Assembly: GCF_014652615.1 (NCBI RefSeq)
Contig: NZ_BMZD01000002.1
Location: 589,456-653,455, forward strand
DNA length: 64,000 bases
Direction of reading: 5' to 3'
Source: Novosphingobium arvoryzae
GTDB taxonomy: Bacteria > Pseudomonadota > Alphaproteobacteria > Sphingomonadales > Sphingomonadaceae
Positions 51,640 to 60,533 of this stretch are shown piece by piece. The notes under the pieces were generated by a model. It was not told the origin of the DNA. It searched no databases and saw only the letters and a program-made list of their open reading frames with translations. Within the stretch, counting starts at the first letter, position 1. The number at the start of each line of letters is the position of its first letter. Position numbers and translations under genes: made by a program.

Positions 51640-52983
51640 TTAATTTGTTGGTGGTTTGTCGTTGTTGGTAGTTGGGAAAGGCTTCGCCCTTTTGACTACT
51701 GCATACGATTTTGCATCTACCCCATTTTTCTTCTTTGTTTCAATGATTTTGATGTAACCATCAGAAACCAATTGACTAAGTTTATCATTGATCCATTTTT
51801 TATGAAGTTTGCTACTTGTATCGAGGTTCAAGATTCTACCAACAATATGGCCAATCCACTTATCAGCAGTATGGTATTGGCGATCAAATCCATTATCAAT
51901 TTCAATCTGAATCTCTGCAATTTGACGTTCATTCAAATCTGGGATTCCATGAGCGGTCAAATCTACAGGAACAAGAACCCCTACAGATTCTTCAGTACCA
52001 TCACTGGTAGCCATCATGACAGATTCAAATTTCATGTATGTAGATGATCTACATGCAGAAATTCTGTTGTTTTTATGGTCGTGCAGCTTGATGTAATTGG
52101 CAACCTCATCTTCATCGATGCCAAAGGATTCGCCTACCTCCTTCGTCATCGTGTTGATCGTCATCACTGATCTTGCAGCATTCACAACGGACGATGCACC
52201 ACGTGATGAGTTTTCATTCACCTGACCAAAACCCTTGTTGGTATGGTGCAACAGGACGATGGAGCAGTTTGCCTCATAGGCTATCGTAGCCAACAGTTTG
52301 ACCACGGCATCCATGGATTTGTTGTCGTTCTCATTGGCGTCATGACTGGATATGAATGGGTCGATGAACAAAACATCGATGGCTTTGCCCTTCACCTCGG
52401 TGACGATGGCTTCGGCAAGCTCATAATCCTCGACCAATTTGCCACTGCGGGTCGATACCAGTTTAAGCTGATCGCCACTCAGTGCACAGCTCAGGAAAAG
52501 ATTGCCGTGCACATCGGCTTCGGTGATTTGCCAGTATGTGGCAGCAGCCTGAATTCCACGAGATAGCTCTTCAACGGAGTCTTCAAGGTTCCAAATCCAT
52601 ACCTTCTTGGGGCCACCCCAGACCTTACTCCCCATAAACTCACGACCTGTGAGAAGGGATAGGGTCATACCTGTCGCCAGTGCGGTCTTGCCGCTGCCAC
52701 CCGGCGCAATGATCATAGACACACTGCCACGCAGGAGTTGGTGGCCATATATCCATGGGCGTGGTGGCAACTGCGACGGCTTAAGCCATTGGTACGGCGC
52801 TGCTATGATCGGCGGTGTAGGTGTCGTGGTTGGCACCGGTGCGATTGCCGTGTTGGCTGTGCTGATGGGTATCACGTCACCACTGCGCTGTGGAGCGGCA
52901 CTTGGCTTGGCGGCTATCTGCTCTGGGGTTTGCCCACTTTGAAAATCGGCTGCGGAGATTGCTGTGTTGGCTGATGTGCTCAT
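51640..52983 (-). CDS. RepA-like AAA ATPase/helicase of the island
   Basis: The 447-residue protein has a Pro/Ala/Thr-rich N terminus, Walker A APGGSGKT (93-100), a Walker B-like IDVLFIDPF (about 203-211), and IVLLHHTNKG, the pattern of the RSF1010 RepA/DnaB-like AAA_25 ATPases. The C-terminal part contains a winged-helix-like stretch (LHKKWINDKLSQLVSDGYIKIIETKKKNG). It probably helps replication or excision of the element. It overlaps alpA (ATGA), so the two are coupled. Confidence 0.85.
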   Translation of the reverse strand: MSTSANTAISAADFQSGQTPEQIAAKPSAAPQRSGDVIPISTANTAIAPVPTTTPTPPIIAAPYQWLKPSQLPPRPWIYGHQLLRGSVSMIIAPGGSGKTALATGMTLSLLTGREFMGSKVWGGPKKVWIWNLEDSVEELSRGIQAAATYWQITEADVHGNLFLSCALSGDQLKLVSTRSGKLVEDYELAEAIVTEVKGKAIDVLFIDPFISSHDANENDNKSMDAVVKLLATIAYEANCSIVLLHHTNKGFGQVNENSSRGASSVVNAARSVMTINTMTKEVGESFGIDEDEVANYIKLHDHKNNRISACRSSTYMKFESVMMATSDGTEESVGVLVPVDLTAHGIPDLNERQIAEIQIEIDNGFDRQYHTADKWIGHIVGRILNLDTSSKLHKKWINDKLSQLVSDGYIKIIETKKKNGVDAKSYAVVKRAKPFPTTNNDKPPTN

Positions 52984-53198
52984 GCGGCTTTCCCCCCTTC
53001 AAATGTGGATGGAGAAAGCGGCGAGTCTTCAAGCCAATTGGCTATCTCTGATGAGAACCAGACTTCATCACCGTTGAATTCAACAGGAGATGGAAACGAT
53101 CCTGACTTAGTTGCGTAGAGGATCGTGTTGGCGCTGAGGCCAGTTAGGGTGGCAACAGCGGGTAGGCTTAGTAGTGATTCGTATTCAATGTGCTCCAT
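52980..53198 (-). CDS. AlpA-family regulator/excisionase
   Basis: The 72-residue protein has a MerR/AlpA-like helix-turn-helix (LLSLPAVATLTGLSANTILYATKSGSFPSPVEFNGDEVWFSSEIANWLE). AlpA-type proteins promote integrase expression or act as excisionase in phage satellites and integrative elements. It overlaps the RepA-like gene by 4 nt, so the pair is an operon. A palindrome lies upstream at 53377-53406. Confidence 0.88.
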   Translation of the reverse strand: MEHIEYESLLSLPAVATLTGLSANTILYATKSGSFPSPVEFNGDEVWFSSEIANWLEDSPLSPSTFEGGKAA

Positions 53199-53600
53199 AG
53201 TGGGGTGCCTCTAGTCATAATTGTCATACTCAAACTCCTTCAACAAACGTTGGTAGGGCTAGCGGAATCCATACATTTCAAGTGGATAGGCGCAGGTATC
53301 CTAACGCCAATCAGTTGCCTGAATATGTATGATGTATCGCCAAACGGCTGCTGCAGAATATTGCAGACACACATGCCCAGCGATGCTCTCTCAATAGCAT
53401 CGCTGGTGGATTAAAGTCAACAAAAAATATGACTTAAGCGCCTGATAAGAAAATAATTTTCAAAATTATTTCGCCGTCGAACTCCAACCTCAGTACTAGG
53501 CCTTCTCAGCCGCCTCCAAACTCACGAATGATAGCCCACCTTGCTGGATCAGGTTAGTATGAGCGCCTTGCATAGAGCCGAACTTATGAGGGCAGTGACA
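53199..53600. promoter_or_regulatory. non-coding region between integrase and alpA
   Basis: No gene is supported. It contains a perfect 11-bp inverted repeat CCAGCGATGCT/AGCATCGCTGG with an 8-nt loop (53377-53406), a small CTGCA/TGCAG hairpin near 53352, and an AT-palindrome AATAATTTT-C-AAAATTATT (53452-53470). These may hold alpA operators, integrase transcript ends or recombination arm sites. Confidence 0.5.
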
Positions 53601-54926
53601 TCACCCCGCTTTTGCTAAATCTGCAATCCATGCGAGACTGCCCTCCACACGATTAGCATCCTGAACTTTCACATTTTTCTTTTTGGGCTTTGCAAGCTCA
53701 TCTGCCATCGCCACGTTAGAAGAGTGGCCATAATATTTCTCAATCATGGCAACCGATGTCCCCATATTTTTAGCTAAAACATAGGCATTCACACCAGCTT
53801 CTAGTCGGGAAGTCGCATAAGTGTGACGTAAAGAATAAATGGTCCTAGACCGACCATGAGTGTCTTTTCTTAGATTTATTGAATCAACAAATGTTCTAAA
53901 AGAACGTTTGAACGATCCAATCTTCTTCCCTTTAATGTCGCAGAAAATATAGCTGTCAGCCGGAACTGCCTTCAAACCAAAAATATCCGATTCCGGATTT
54001 TTGGTATCCTGAAGTCGCTTCCTCATTATTTCATTAAGATATTTGATTATAGCAGAGGTGCTGCAAACAACATCACGATAACCTGTCTTACCATTTACAT
54101 AGATGATAATGTTTTGCACTTCTGGATTATTTTCACTCTGAACCGGACGAATGTCCTTCCACTTTAATTCACGTGCCTCCCCGACCCTTATTCCAGTATT
54201 TTCCATTATCAAAATATAAAGAAACAACAAATGGCGGTCACGCCTCACCGACTTTGGACTATCTTTCAGATACTGACGAAAAGAACCTTTCAGCGTTTTC
54301 CATTCCTCTGGATTGAAGTGAGGGCGCCGTTCTTGCTCAGCAGCAATTTTGGGGAAGCGGGGAATGTTTTCAGTGTAGCCGTTGTCAACACACCACTGTA
54401 GAAAATGCCTGAAGTCATTCAGGTTACGTATGATCGTATTCGGGGAAAGGATTGGCTTTTTTGAACGCTTGGCCAGTTCGACTATCATTTTTGAGATGAG
54501 CGCCGTGTCCAGTTCATCAAAATGTCTTCCCTCAAGGATGGGCTCTAGCCGCCTAGCAAGTTGGACCTTGAGCCGAATGGAGAGGGCGGAATCAGGCTGA
54601 TCGTGATGTTCAATGTAGGACTTAAGCCCAGCCGTTATTCGTTTGCCACTCGACCTTCCGTTAGTCAGACTTCGCACCAGCGCATCGTCGTACAGGTTTT
54701 TAGCAATCCTGTAAGCTTCGGGCACATCTGCCGTACCGCTTGAATGGTGCTGGTAGCCCCTGACGTTGGGGATTTTCAGTCGGATCGACCACTTGCCCTT
54801 TTTAGCCCCACCCCGCTGGTAGAGGTATATAGCGCCATCCAGAAATGAATGGCTGGGCAAGGTTTGTTTCTGTGCACGGCGCTTCGGCGCCAACGTTTCC
54901 GATTCCACGGCTACAGCGATCCTCAC
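53601..54926 (-). CDS. tyrosine recombinase/integrase
   Basis: The 441-residue integrase has an N-terminal core-binding region (SYIEHHDQ...LSPNTIIRNLNDFRHFLQWCVDN) and a catalytic domain: Arg247 in TGIRVGEARELKW, Lys near 280, Arg367-His368 in YSLRHTYAT, and the nucleophile Tyr in MIEKYYGH (398 or 399). The first His of the HxxR box is Tyr364 and the usual GH(H/W) third position is Thr390. Its 5' end faces the intact tRNA-Gly, 93 nt away, so it is the enzyme that inserted the island at the tRNA. Confidence 0.95.
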   Translation of the reverse strand: MRIAVAVESETLAPKRRAQKQTLPSHSFLDGAIYLYQRGGAKKGKWSIRLKIPNVRGYQHHSSGTADVPEAYRIAKNLYDDALVRSLTNGRSSGKRITAGLKSYIEHHDQPDSALSIRLKVQLARRLEPILEGRHFDELDTALISKMIVELAKRSKKPILSPNTIIRNLNDFRHFLQWCVDNGYTENIPRFPKIAAEQERRPHFNPEEWKTLKGSFRQYLKDSPKSVRRDRHLLFLYILIMENTGIRVGEARELKWKDIRPVQSENNPEVQNIIIYVNGKTGYRDVVCSTSAIIKYLNEIMRKRLQDTKNPESDIFGLKAVPADSYIFCDIKGKKIGSFKRSFRTFVDSINLRKDTHGRSRTIYSLRHTYATSRLEAGVNAYVLAKNMGTSVAMIEKYYGHSSNVAMADELAKPKKKNVKVQDANRVEGSLAWIADLAKAG

Positions 54927-54977
54927 AAACGACTATTTTCGTTTATGATCTGTTTATAGCTTTTTCAGGGAAGTGAT

Positions 54978-55002
54978 AAAAAGGACTATTCGCTAAGTCC
55001 TT
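54978..55002 (-). terminator. island-supplied terminator downstream of tRNA-Gly
   Basis: On the minus strand, downstream of the restored tRNA 3' end, hairpin AAGGACT-TAGCGAAT-AGTCCTT is followed by TTTTT. It replaces the host terminator at 34942-34960, which is now 20 kb away. It also separates tRNA transcription from the integrase gene. Confidence 0.8.
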
Positions 55003-55014
55003 GTTTTCACTAGG

Positions 55015-55064
55015 AAAACTGGAGCGGGCGAAGGGATTCGAACCCTCGACCCCAACCTTGGCAA
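55015..55064. repeat. right attachment repeat within tRNA-Gly
   Basis: A 50-bp copy identical to 34984-35033; it covers the tRNA 3' half from the anticodon loop to CCA plus 5 bp beyond it. This is the repeat that stays inside the functional tRNA. Confidence 0.95.
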
Positions 55065-55094
55065 GGTTGTGCTCTACCCCTGAGCTACGCCCGC
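55020..55094 (-). tRNA. tRNA-Gly (anticodon GCC)
   Basis: The 75-nt sequence on the minus strand folds as a cloverleaf: acceptor GCGGGCG/CGCCCGC with encoded CCA end, D-loop AGGGGTAGAG, anticodon stem CCTTGCCAAGG with GCC, and GGTTCGAATC T-loop. The 3' half is part of the att repeat, so the integrated element regenerates a full tRNA. Confidence 0.97.
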
Positions 55095-55278
55095 TCTGAC
55101 GTTTGCGGCCCGTTGCTTTGCAGCGTTTGGGCCGGGGTGAGGCGCGCAGTTAGCAGCGGGTTTGCACCTTGCCAAGGGGAAAAATGCCTTTGTGTGAATT
55201 GCGTGGTTTTTCCCTTCACAAATCGCCGCAAAGCCCCACATTGGCGGCCGATATTCCCTACCTGAATGGAGCGTTCCC

Positions 55279-56187
55279 TTGGCAAGCATGGGCCTGAGCA
55301 TCGACGAACAGAAGGCCGTGGACCGGTTCCGCAAGGGCGTGGTCGAACCGTCGATGACGAATCTCGTGATTCTCGATTTCTGGGCCGAATGGTGCGGGCC
55401 GTGCAAGGCGCTGACCCCGGTGCTGGAAAAGGTTGCCGCAGACTATGCCGACAAGGGCGTGGTGCTGGCCAAGATCAACGTGGACGAGGAACAGTTCATC
55501 GCCGCGCAGTTCCAGGTGCGATCGATTCCCACCGTCTATGCGATGTTCCAGGGCCAGCCGGTGGCGGACCTGACCAATGCGCGCAGCGAATCGCAGCTGA
55601 AGGGCATGCTGGACCAGTTGCTGGCCAAGCTGCCGATCCAGCCCGGCGGCGCGCCCGCGCAGGATATCGCGCCGCTGCTGGCGATGGGTGAGGACGTGCT
55701 GGCGGGGGGCGACGCCGAACGCGCGGCCAGCATCTTTGCCCAGATCCTGGAAATCGCACCGGATAACGGCCCGGCCCATGCCGGCCTGATCCGCGCCATG
55801 CTGGCTGCGGGCGAGGTCGATTCGGCCCAGCAACTGGTCGATGCCCTGCCCCCCGAACTGGCGGGCGATGCCGAAATCGTGCGGGCCAAGGCCGCGCTCG
55901 AACTGGCGAAGGACAAGCCGGAGGACAGCGAGCTGGCCGCACTGCGGCTGGCGGCAGAGGCCGATCCGGCGGACATGGCCGCCCAGCTGGCCTATGCCAC
56001 GGCGGCGTTCGCGGCGGGGAACCGCGATGCGGCGGCGGAAACGCTGCTGGCGATGATCGCGGCGGACCGGACCTGGAATGAAGGCGCGGCGCGGGCCAAG
56101 CTGTTGCAGATCTTCGAAGCGGTCGGGCTGGAAGACCCGTGGGTTGCGGCCATGCGGCGGCGCCTGTCGATCATCCTGTTCGGATAA
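55279..56187 (+). CDS. YbbN/CnoX-like thioredoxin with TPR domain
   Basis: The 302-residue protein has a thioredoxin domain with an intact WCGPC (38-42) and IPTVYAMFQGQ, then a C-terminal TPR-like helical region (LAAGEVDSAQQLVDALPPEL...). YbbN/CnoX proteins act as redox co-chaperones. The TTG start at 55279 has GGAG about 8 nt upstream; an ATG three codons on (55288) is the alternative. It is the first host gene right of the island and precedes the LON-domain gene by 12 nt. Confidence 0.9.
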   Translation: MASMGLSIDEQKAVDRFRKGVVEPSMTNLVILDFWAEWCGPCKALTPVLEKVAADYADKGVVLAKINVDEEQFIAAQFQVRSIPTVYAMFQGQPVADLTNARSESQLKGMLDQLLAKLPIQPGGAPAQDIAPLLAMGEDVLAGGDAERAASIFAQILEIAPDNGPAHAGLIRAMLAAGEVDSAQQLVDALPPELAGDAEIVRAKAALELAKDKPEDSELAALRLAAEADPADMAAQLAYATAAFAAGNRDAAAETLLAMIAADRTWNEGAARAKLLQIFEAVGLEDPWVAAMRRRLSIILFG

Positions 56188-56199
56188 GGCGAGCGCCCC

Positions 56200-56805
56200 A
56201 TGCGCATCTCGATCTTCCCCCTGCCCGGCGCGATCCTGTTTCCGGGGATGCAGTTGCCGCTGCACATCTTCGAACCGCGTTACCGCGCGATGGTGCAGGA
56301 TGCGCTGGCGCGCGACAGGCGGATCGGGATGATCCAGCCGCAGCGGGCGGAAGAGGGCGCGCCGCTGTTCCAGATCGGCTGCCTCGGCAAGATCGTCGAG
56401 GTCGAGGCGCTGGACGATGGCCGCTTCAACCTGGTGCTGGAAGGCGAAGCGCGGTTCCGCGTGCTGCGCGAACTGGATGCGATCACCCCGTTCCGGCAGG
56501 TCGAGGCAGAATTGCTGGCGGAGGAGACCCATCCGGCACTCGCCCCCGTCGAACGCGCCAGCTTCGAGCGCGAGGCGCGGCGCTTTGCCGATGTGCAGGG
56601 CTATGTCGTCGATTGGGACGCGGTGACGCGGCTGGACGATGTCTCGCTGATCGACGGCGTGTCGCAGATTGCCCCGTTCGATCTGGCCGCCAAGCAGGCG
56701 CTGCTGGAAGCTGACACGCTGGCGCAGCGGTGTGAATTGCTGGTCCAGCTGATGCAGTTCTTTGGCCGCCGCGACAGCGACGACGGCCGGGTCACCCTGC
56801 AATAG
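56200..56805 (+). CDS. LON substrate-binding domain protein
   Basis: The 201-residue protein consists only of the N-terminal substrate-binding domain of Lon proteases (ISIFPLPGAILFPGMQLPLHIFEPRYRAMVQDAL), with no protease domain. Function is unknown, but pairing with ybbN suggests a protein quality role. It lies 12 nt after ybbN and is convergent with marC. Confidence 0.9.
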   Translation: MRISIFPLPGAILFPGMQLPLHIFEPRYRAMVQDALARDRRIGMIQPQRAEEGAPLFQIGCLGKIVEVEALDDGRFNLVLEGEARFRVLRELDAITPFRQVEAELLAEETHPALAPVERASFEREARRFADVQGYVVDWDAVTRLDDVSLIDGVSQIAPFDLAAKQALLEADTLAQRCELLVQLMQFFGRRDSDDGRVTLQ

Positions 56806-56808
56806 GCA

Positions 56809-57435
56809 TCACGTTGCGATCAGCACGGCCTTCACGCCGTCGATCACGTATTGTGCGGCCAGCGCGGCCAGAAGCACCCCGAGCAGGCGGGTAATCACCG
56901 CCTCCACCCGCGATCCCAGCAGTTGCATCAGCGGTCGCGCGGCAATCAGCGCGAACATGGTGAGCCCCAGCACCGCCGCCAGCGCGCCCAGGATCACCAG
57001 CGTCTGGTCCGTCCCCTGCGCGCGCGACATGAGCAGCATGATCGTGGCAATGGAGCCGGGCCCGGCAATCATCGGCATTGCCATCGGGAAGACCGAAACG
57101 TCCTCAACCTCGGGCGTCGCCTTGACCTTTTCCGCGCGTTCCTCGCGCCGCTGGGTGCGCTTTTCGAACACCATGTCGAGCGCGATCACGAACAGCATGA
57201 TCCCGCCCGCGATGCGGAAACTGTTAAGTTCGATGTGCAGCGCGCCAAGCAACGCCTCGCCGAACAAGGCGAAGATCACGAGGATGATCGCGGCAATGAA
57301 GCTTGCGCGCACCGCCATCGCGGTCGCCTGCTTCTGCGTCGCGCCGCTGACCAGCCCGGCATAGATCGGGGCGCAGCCGGGCGGGTCGATCACGACGAAC
57401 AGCGTAACGAAGGCGGACAGGAACAGCTCCAGCAT
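56809..57435 (-). CDS. MarC-family inner membrane protein
   Basis: The 208-residue protein has six hydrophobic segments and the MarC/SNG1 pattern: LFVVIDPPGCAPIYAGL and PMAMPMIAGPGSIATIMLL. The transported substrate is not established. It lies 3 nt after the lipoprotein gene's stop on the same strand, so they form an operon with folD and yggT upstream. Confidence 0.92.
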   Translation of the reverse strand: MLELFLSAFVTLFVVIDPPGCAPIYAGLVSGATQKQATAMAVRASFIAAIILVIFALFGEALLGALHIELNSFRIAGGIMLFVIALDMVFEKRTQRREERAEKVKATPEVEDVSVFPMAMPMIAGPGSIATIMLLMSRAQGTDQTLVILGALAAVLGLTMFALIAARPLMQLLGSRVEAVITRLLGVLLAALAAQYVIDGVKAVLIAT

Positions 57436-57438
57436 GGC

Positions 57439-58110
57439 TCAGTTCCCCGCCGCGACCGTTTCCTGCAACACCACGTCATGCGCGGTGCCGTTCCACAGCC
57501 GCACGGTGACCGTACGCGAACCGTCCGGGCTGACGGCGGAGGACCAGACCAGCGTCTGGTCACGCGAAACGCCCTGTTTCAGGTCCACGCCAACGTCCGG
57601 CGCGCTGATCGGCACACCCGCCTTGCCGCTGCATTCGGCCACTTTCGAGGCGATCATCTCTGGCTCGGGCAAGGCCACACCCAGCCGGTCGCCATGATCG
57701 AGCACCCATTTCAGGCTGCCATCCTGCCCGCGCGCCCAGACTGTGGTGAAATAGCCGGTCGAATCCGGGCGCTGCCATGCGCCGTGCGTCACCGCGACTG
57801 AACCGTCGCAGCTGGACCACACCAGATGCGGCTGCCACTTCACGGTATGGGCGGGATCGGGCTTGCCCTTCAGGTATTCCAGCGCCTTGACCCGCTGCGG
57901 CACGAACATTTCCGCGTCCGGCGCGGCGGTGCTGCGGAACGCGGTCCACTGGCCCTTTTCCTGCGCCAGTTTGCTGAACGCGATTTCCGCCGCGATCACC
58001 GCGCCCGGATTGGCCACCGGGCGCAGCGGCGGCCCCGCGGGGCCGCGCGGCTGACCGCCGCACGCGGCAAGGGCAAGGCTGAGCGAAAGGACAGTCAGAA
58101 CACGCTTCAT
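57439..58110 (-). CDS. lipoprotein of unknown function
   Basis: The 223-residue protein has lipobox LAAC (MKRVLTVLSLSLALAACGGQ), so it is lipid-anchored. The mature domain holds ALEYLKGKPDPAHTVKWQPHLVWSSCDGSVAVTHGAWQRPDSTGYF, which is conserved in sphingomonads in my recollection but of unknown role. The start at 58110 gives the signal peptide. It lies 10 nt after folD in the same direction. Confidence 0.82.
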   Translation of the reverse strand: MKRVLTVLSLSLALAACGGQPRGPAGPPLRPVANPGAVIAAEIAFSKLAQEKGQWTAFRSTAAPDAEMFVPQRVKALEYLKGKPDPAHTVKWQPHLVWSSCDGSVAVTHGAWQRPDSTGYFTTVWARGQDGSLKWVLDHGDRLGVALPEPEMIASKVAECSGKAGVPISAPDVGVDLKQGVSRDQTLVWSSAVSPDGSRTVTVRLWNGTAHDVVLQETVAAGN

Positions 58111-58120
58111 GCGCGTCAGT

Positions 58121-59017
58121 CTAGAGCGCCCCGTCGGCCAGCGCCACCCCCGCATTGCGATGGGCCGCGACCAGCGCGTTGCGCAGCAGAACGGCAATCG
58201 TCATCGGCCCGACACCACCCGGCACCGGGGTGACCGCCCCGGCCACTTCCAGCGTCTGCGCGTAATCGACATCGCCGACCAGCCGGCCCTTGCTCTCGCC
58301 CTCCGCGGGGGGAAGGCGGTTGATGCCCACGTCGATCACCGTCGCGCCGGGCTTGATCCAGCTGCCCTTGACCATTTCCGGACGGCCAACCGCGGCGACC
58401 ACGATATCCGCGCGGCGCACCACGTCTTCCAGATTTTTCGTGCGGCTGTGCGCGATGGTCACGGTGCAGCTTTCGGCCAGCAAAAGCTGCGCCATCGGCT
58501 TGCCCACGATGTTGGACCGCCCGATCACCACCGCATCAAGGCCCGACAGGTTGCCCAGCTGGTCCTTGAGCAGCATCAGGCATCCCAGCGGCGTGCAGGG
58601 CACGAACCCCGGCAGTCCCACTGCCAACCGGCCAGCGTTGGTCACGTGGAACCCGTCGACGTCCTTGTCCGGGTTGATCGTGGCGATCACCTTCTGCTCG
58701 TCAAGATGCGCGGGCAACGGCAGCTGCACCAGAATGCCATCGACTGCCGGATCGGCGTTGAGTTGCTCCACCAGCGCCAGCAGGGTCGCTTCGTCAGCGT
58801 CGGCAGGCAGCTTGTGTTCAAAGCTGTTCATGCCGCATTCGAGTGTCGCCTTGCCCTTGGAGCGGACATAGACCTGGCTGGCCGGGTCTTCGCCCACCAG
58901 CACCACGGCCAGACCCGCCTTGCGGCCCGCCGCCTGCTCGAACGCCGCCGCATGGTCCGCGATCCGGGCGCGCAACCCGGCCGCAAAGGCTTTCCCGTCG
59001 ATAATCGAAGCTGTCAT
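58121..59017 (-). CDS. folD: bifunctional methylene-THF dehydrogenase/cyclohydrolase
   Basis: The 298-residue enzyme interconverts methylene- and formyl-tetrahydrofolate in one-carbon metabolism. Marks are [14 protein letters not shown] (catalytic Lys), [27 protein letters not shown] and [17 protein letters not shown] (NADP site). It overlaps yggT by 4 nt (ATGA) and is followed by the lipoprotein and marC. Confidence 0.96.
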   Translation of the reverse strand: MTASIIDGKAFAAGLRARIADHAAAFEQAAGRKAGLAVVLVGEDPASQVYVRSKGKATLECGMNSFEHKLPADADEATLLALVEQLNADPAVDGILVQLPLPAHLDEQKVIATINPDKDVDGFHVTNAGRLAVGLPGFVPCTPLGCLMLLKDQLGNLSGLDAVVIGRSNIVGKPMAQLLLAESCTVTIAHSRTKNLEDVVRRADIVVAAVGRPEMVKGSWIKPGATVIDVGINRLPPAEGESKGRLVGDVDYAQTLEVAGAVTPVPGGVGPMTIAVLLRNALVAAHRNAGVALADGAL

Positions 59018-59310
59018 TGCACACTCGTCATGGCGAATCCGTAAAGGATCTTCTGAAGGATGGTCAGCCCGATGATCAGCACCATCGGCGAAAAGTCGAT
59101 GGCACCGGTGTTGGGCATGATCCGGCGCACGGGAGTCAGGATCGGGTCGAGCAGGGCGTTCACCGACCGCCAGATTGCCGCCACGAAATCGCTTTGCGCG
59201 TTGATCACGTTGAACTGCAGCAGCAGCGACATGATGAACTGCACGATCACGAGGGTGACCACGATCGAGATGAGGTAACCGACGATGTCGATCAACGTAT
59301 ACAGCAGCAC
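59014..59310 (-). CDS. YggT-family membrane protein
   Basis: The 98-residue protein has two hydrophobic segments ([23 protein letters not shown] and [21 protein letters not shown]) around the conserved [16 protein letters not shown], the YggT pattern. The GTG start at 59310 follows GAGGATAGG; an ATG further up (59388) would add a charged N terminus not seen in the family. It overlaps folD. Confidence 0.88.
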   Translation of the reverse strand: MLLYTLIDIVGYLISIVVTLVIVQFIMSLLLQFNVINAQSDFVAAIWRSVNALLDPILTPVRRIMPNTGAIDFSPMVLIIGLTILQKILYGFAMTSVQ

Positions 59311-59458
59311 AGGCCTATCCTCGTTCCAGTTGGCGCAGCGCTGATAGCCCAAGGGCCTCACTAACGGCAACCGGTACTCCCGGATCAATTTAGTAAGTGT
59401 TGCTTACAAATTTGGCAAGGGGAGTCTTGTCGGGTGCGCCAATCGCCTCCGAGATTGG

Positions 59459-59549
59459 CTTGCGGCACCGGCCCGCTCCCCCGCCCGGCCACCCATTCAG
59501 GATACACTTCCGTGGGTGGCCGGGCGGGGGAGCGGGCCGGTACCGCAAG
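59459..59549. repeat. long palindromic repeat, copy 2
   Basis: Arms of 37 bp (59459-59495 and 59513-59549) with one mismatch around a 17-nt loop; the core is identical to copies at 3426 and 63936. It lies downstream of argB and upstream of yggT, both minus strand. The loop, read on the minus strand, aligns with the plus-strand loop of copy 1. Confidence 0.95.
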
Positions 59550-59570
59550 GACAGGCCGGATGGCCTGTCC
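59549..59570 (-). terminator. hairpin downstream of argB
   Basis: Arms GGACAGGCC and GGCCTGTCC with a 4-nt loop, 18 nt after the argB stop and immediately beside the long palindrome. No U-run follows on the minus strand (CTTGCGG). It is in the same relative place as the hairpins at 3512 and 63912. Confidence 0.5.
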
Positions 59571-59588
59571 GGACCAAACAGGGACTCC

Positions 59589-60485
59589 CTACTTGCGGAT
59601 CAGCGTGCCCGCCCCGCGCGAGGTGAAGATTTCCAGCAGCATCGCGTGAGGCACGCGGCCATCCAGCACGACGGCGGCTTCGCACCCGGCCTCGACCGCA
59701 TGGACGCAGGTTTCCAGCTTGGGGATCATGCCGCCGCTGATCGTACCGTCCTGTTGCAGCACTTCGATGTCGGCGGGGCGCAGGTCGGTCAGCAGGTTCT
59801 TCTGCTTGTCCAGCACGCCGGTAACGTCGGTCAGCAGGAACAGCCGTGCCGCGCCCAGCGCCGCCGCAATCGCCCCGGCCATCGTATCGGCGTTGATGTT
59901 ATAGGTATCGCCGTCCTCGCCCACCGCGATCGGGGCGATCACCGGAATCATCCCCGCGTCGGAAATGGTCTTGATGACGTTGGTATCGACATGGCTGGGC
60001 TCACCCACAAAGCCCAGGTCGACCACCTGCTCGATCTGGCTGTCCGGATCGCGGGTGGTGCGCTGCACCTTGCGCGCGGTGACGAGACCGCCGTCCTTGC
60101 CGGAAATGCCAATGGCCTTGCCCCCGGCCCCGGCGATCCAGCGCACGATTTCCTTGTTGATCGCACCCGACAGGACCATTTCGGCCACTTCCGCCGTCGC
60201 CTTGTCCGTCACGCGCAGGCCATCGACGAAGCGCGATTCGACGCCCAGCTTCTTCAGCATGTTGCCGATCTGCGGCCCGCCGCCGTGGACCACCACCGGA
60301 TTGATGCCGACCGCTTTCAGCAGCACGACGTCTTCGGCAAAGTCATGCGCCAGATCGGGATCGCCCATCGCGTGGCCGCCGTATTTGACGACAAACGTGC
60401 GCCCGGCATAGCGCTGGAGGTAGGGCAGAGCCTCGACCAGGGTTTCCGCCTTGGTCAGCATTGCGGGATCGTGGGAACCAGTCAT
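59589..60485 (-). CDS. argB: acetylglutamate kinase
   Basis: The 298-residue amino acid kinase catalyses the second step of arginine synthesis. It has [29 protein letters not shown], and [17 protein letters not shown]. Length is normal. It lies downstream of the YhhQ-type gene by 48 nt on the same strand. Confidence 0.96.
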   Translation of the reverse strand: MTGSHDPAMLTKAETLVEALPYLQRYAGRTFVVKYGGHAMGDPDLAHDFAEDVVLLKAVGINPVVVHGGGPQIGNMLKKLGVESRFVDGLRVTDKATAEVAEMVLSGAINKEIVRWIAGAGGKAIGISGKDGGLVTARKVQRTTRDPDSQIEQVVDLGFVGEPSHVDTNVIKTISDAGMIPVIAPIAVGEDGDTYNINADTMAGAIAAALGAARLFLLTDVTGVLDKQKNLLTDLRPADIEVLQQDGTISGGMIPKLETCVHAVEAGCEAAVVLDGRVPHAMLLEIFTSRGAGTLIRK

Positions 60486-60533
60486 GCGCGCCCTTTACGC
60501 CGCTTGCGCCGGATTTGAAGCAAAAACCGCCCC

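Larger units (their letters stand above)
34984..55064. mobile_element. integrative genomic island in tRNA-Gly(GCC), about 20 kb
   Basis: Direct 50-bp repeats bound it; the tyrosine integrase at 53601-54926 lies next to the intact tRNA on the right. Composition is clearly lower in GC than both flanks, and the gene content is accessory. Cargo: umuDC, MucR-like regulator, J-domain protein, type I restriction-modification, small unknown genes. Core genes: integrase, AlpA, RepA-like ATPase and a serine recombinase. No capsid, terminase, relaxase or type IV secretion genes are visible, so it resembles an integrative mobilizable or satellite-type element that needs a helper. Exact class is inference. 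Confidence 0.9.

Noticed and set aside
53190..53414. 74-codon plus-strand frame between alpA and integrase
   Set aside because: No ribosome binding site, no family likeness, and it contains the palindromes that look regulatory.
55258..56802. Minus-strand open frame of 514 codons opposite ybbN and the LON-domain gene
   Set aside because: Covers two well-supported plus-strand genes; Gln/Arg/His-rich noise.
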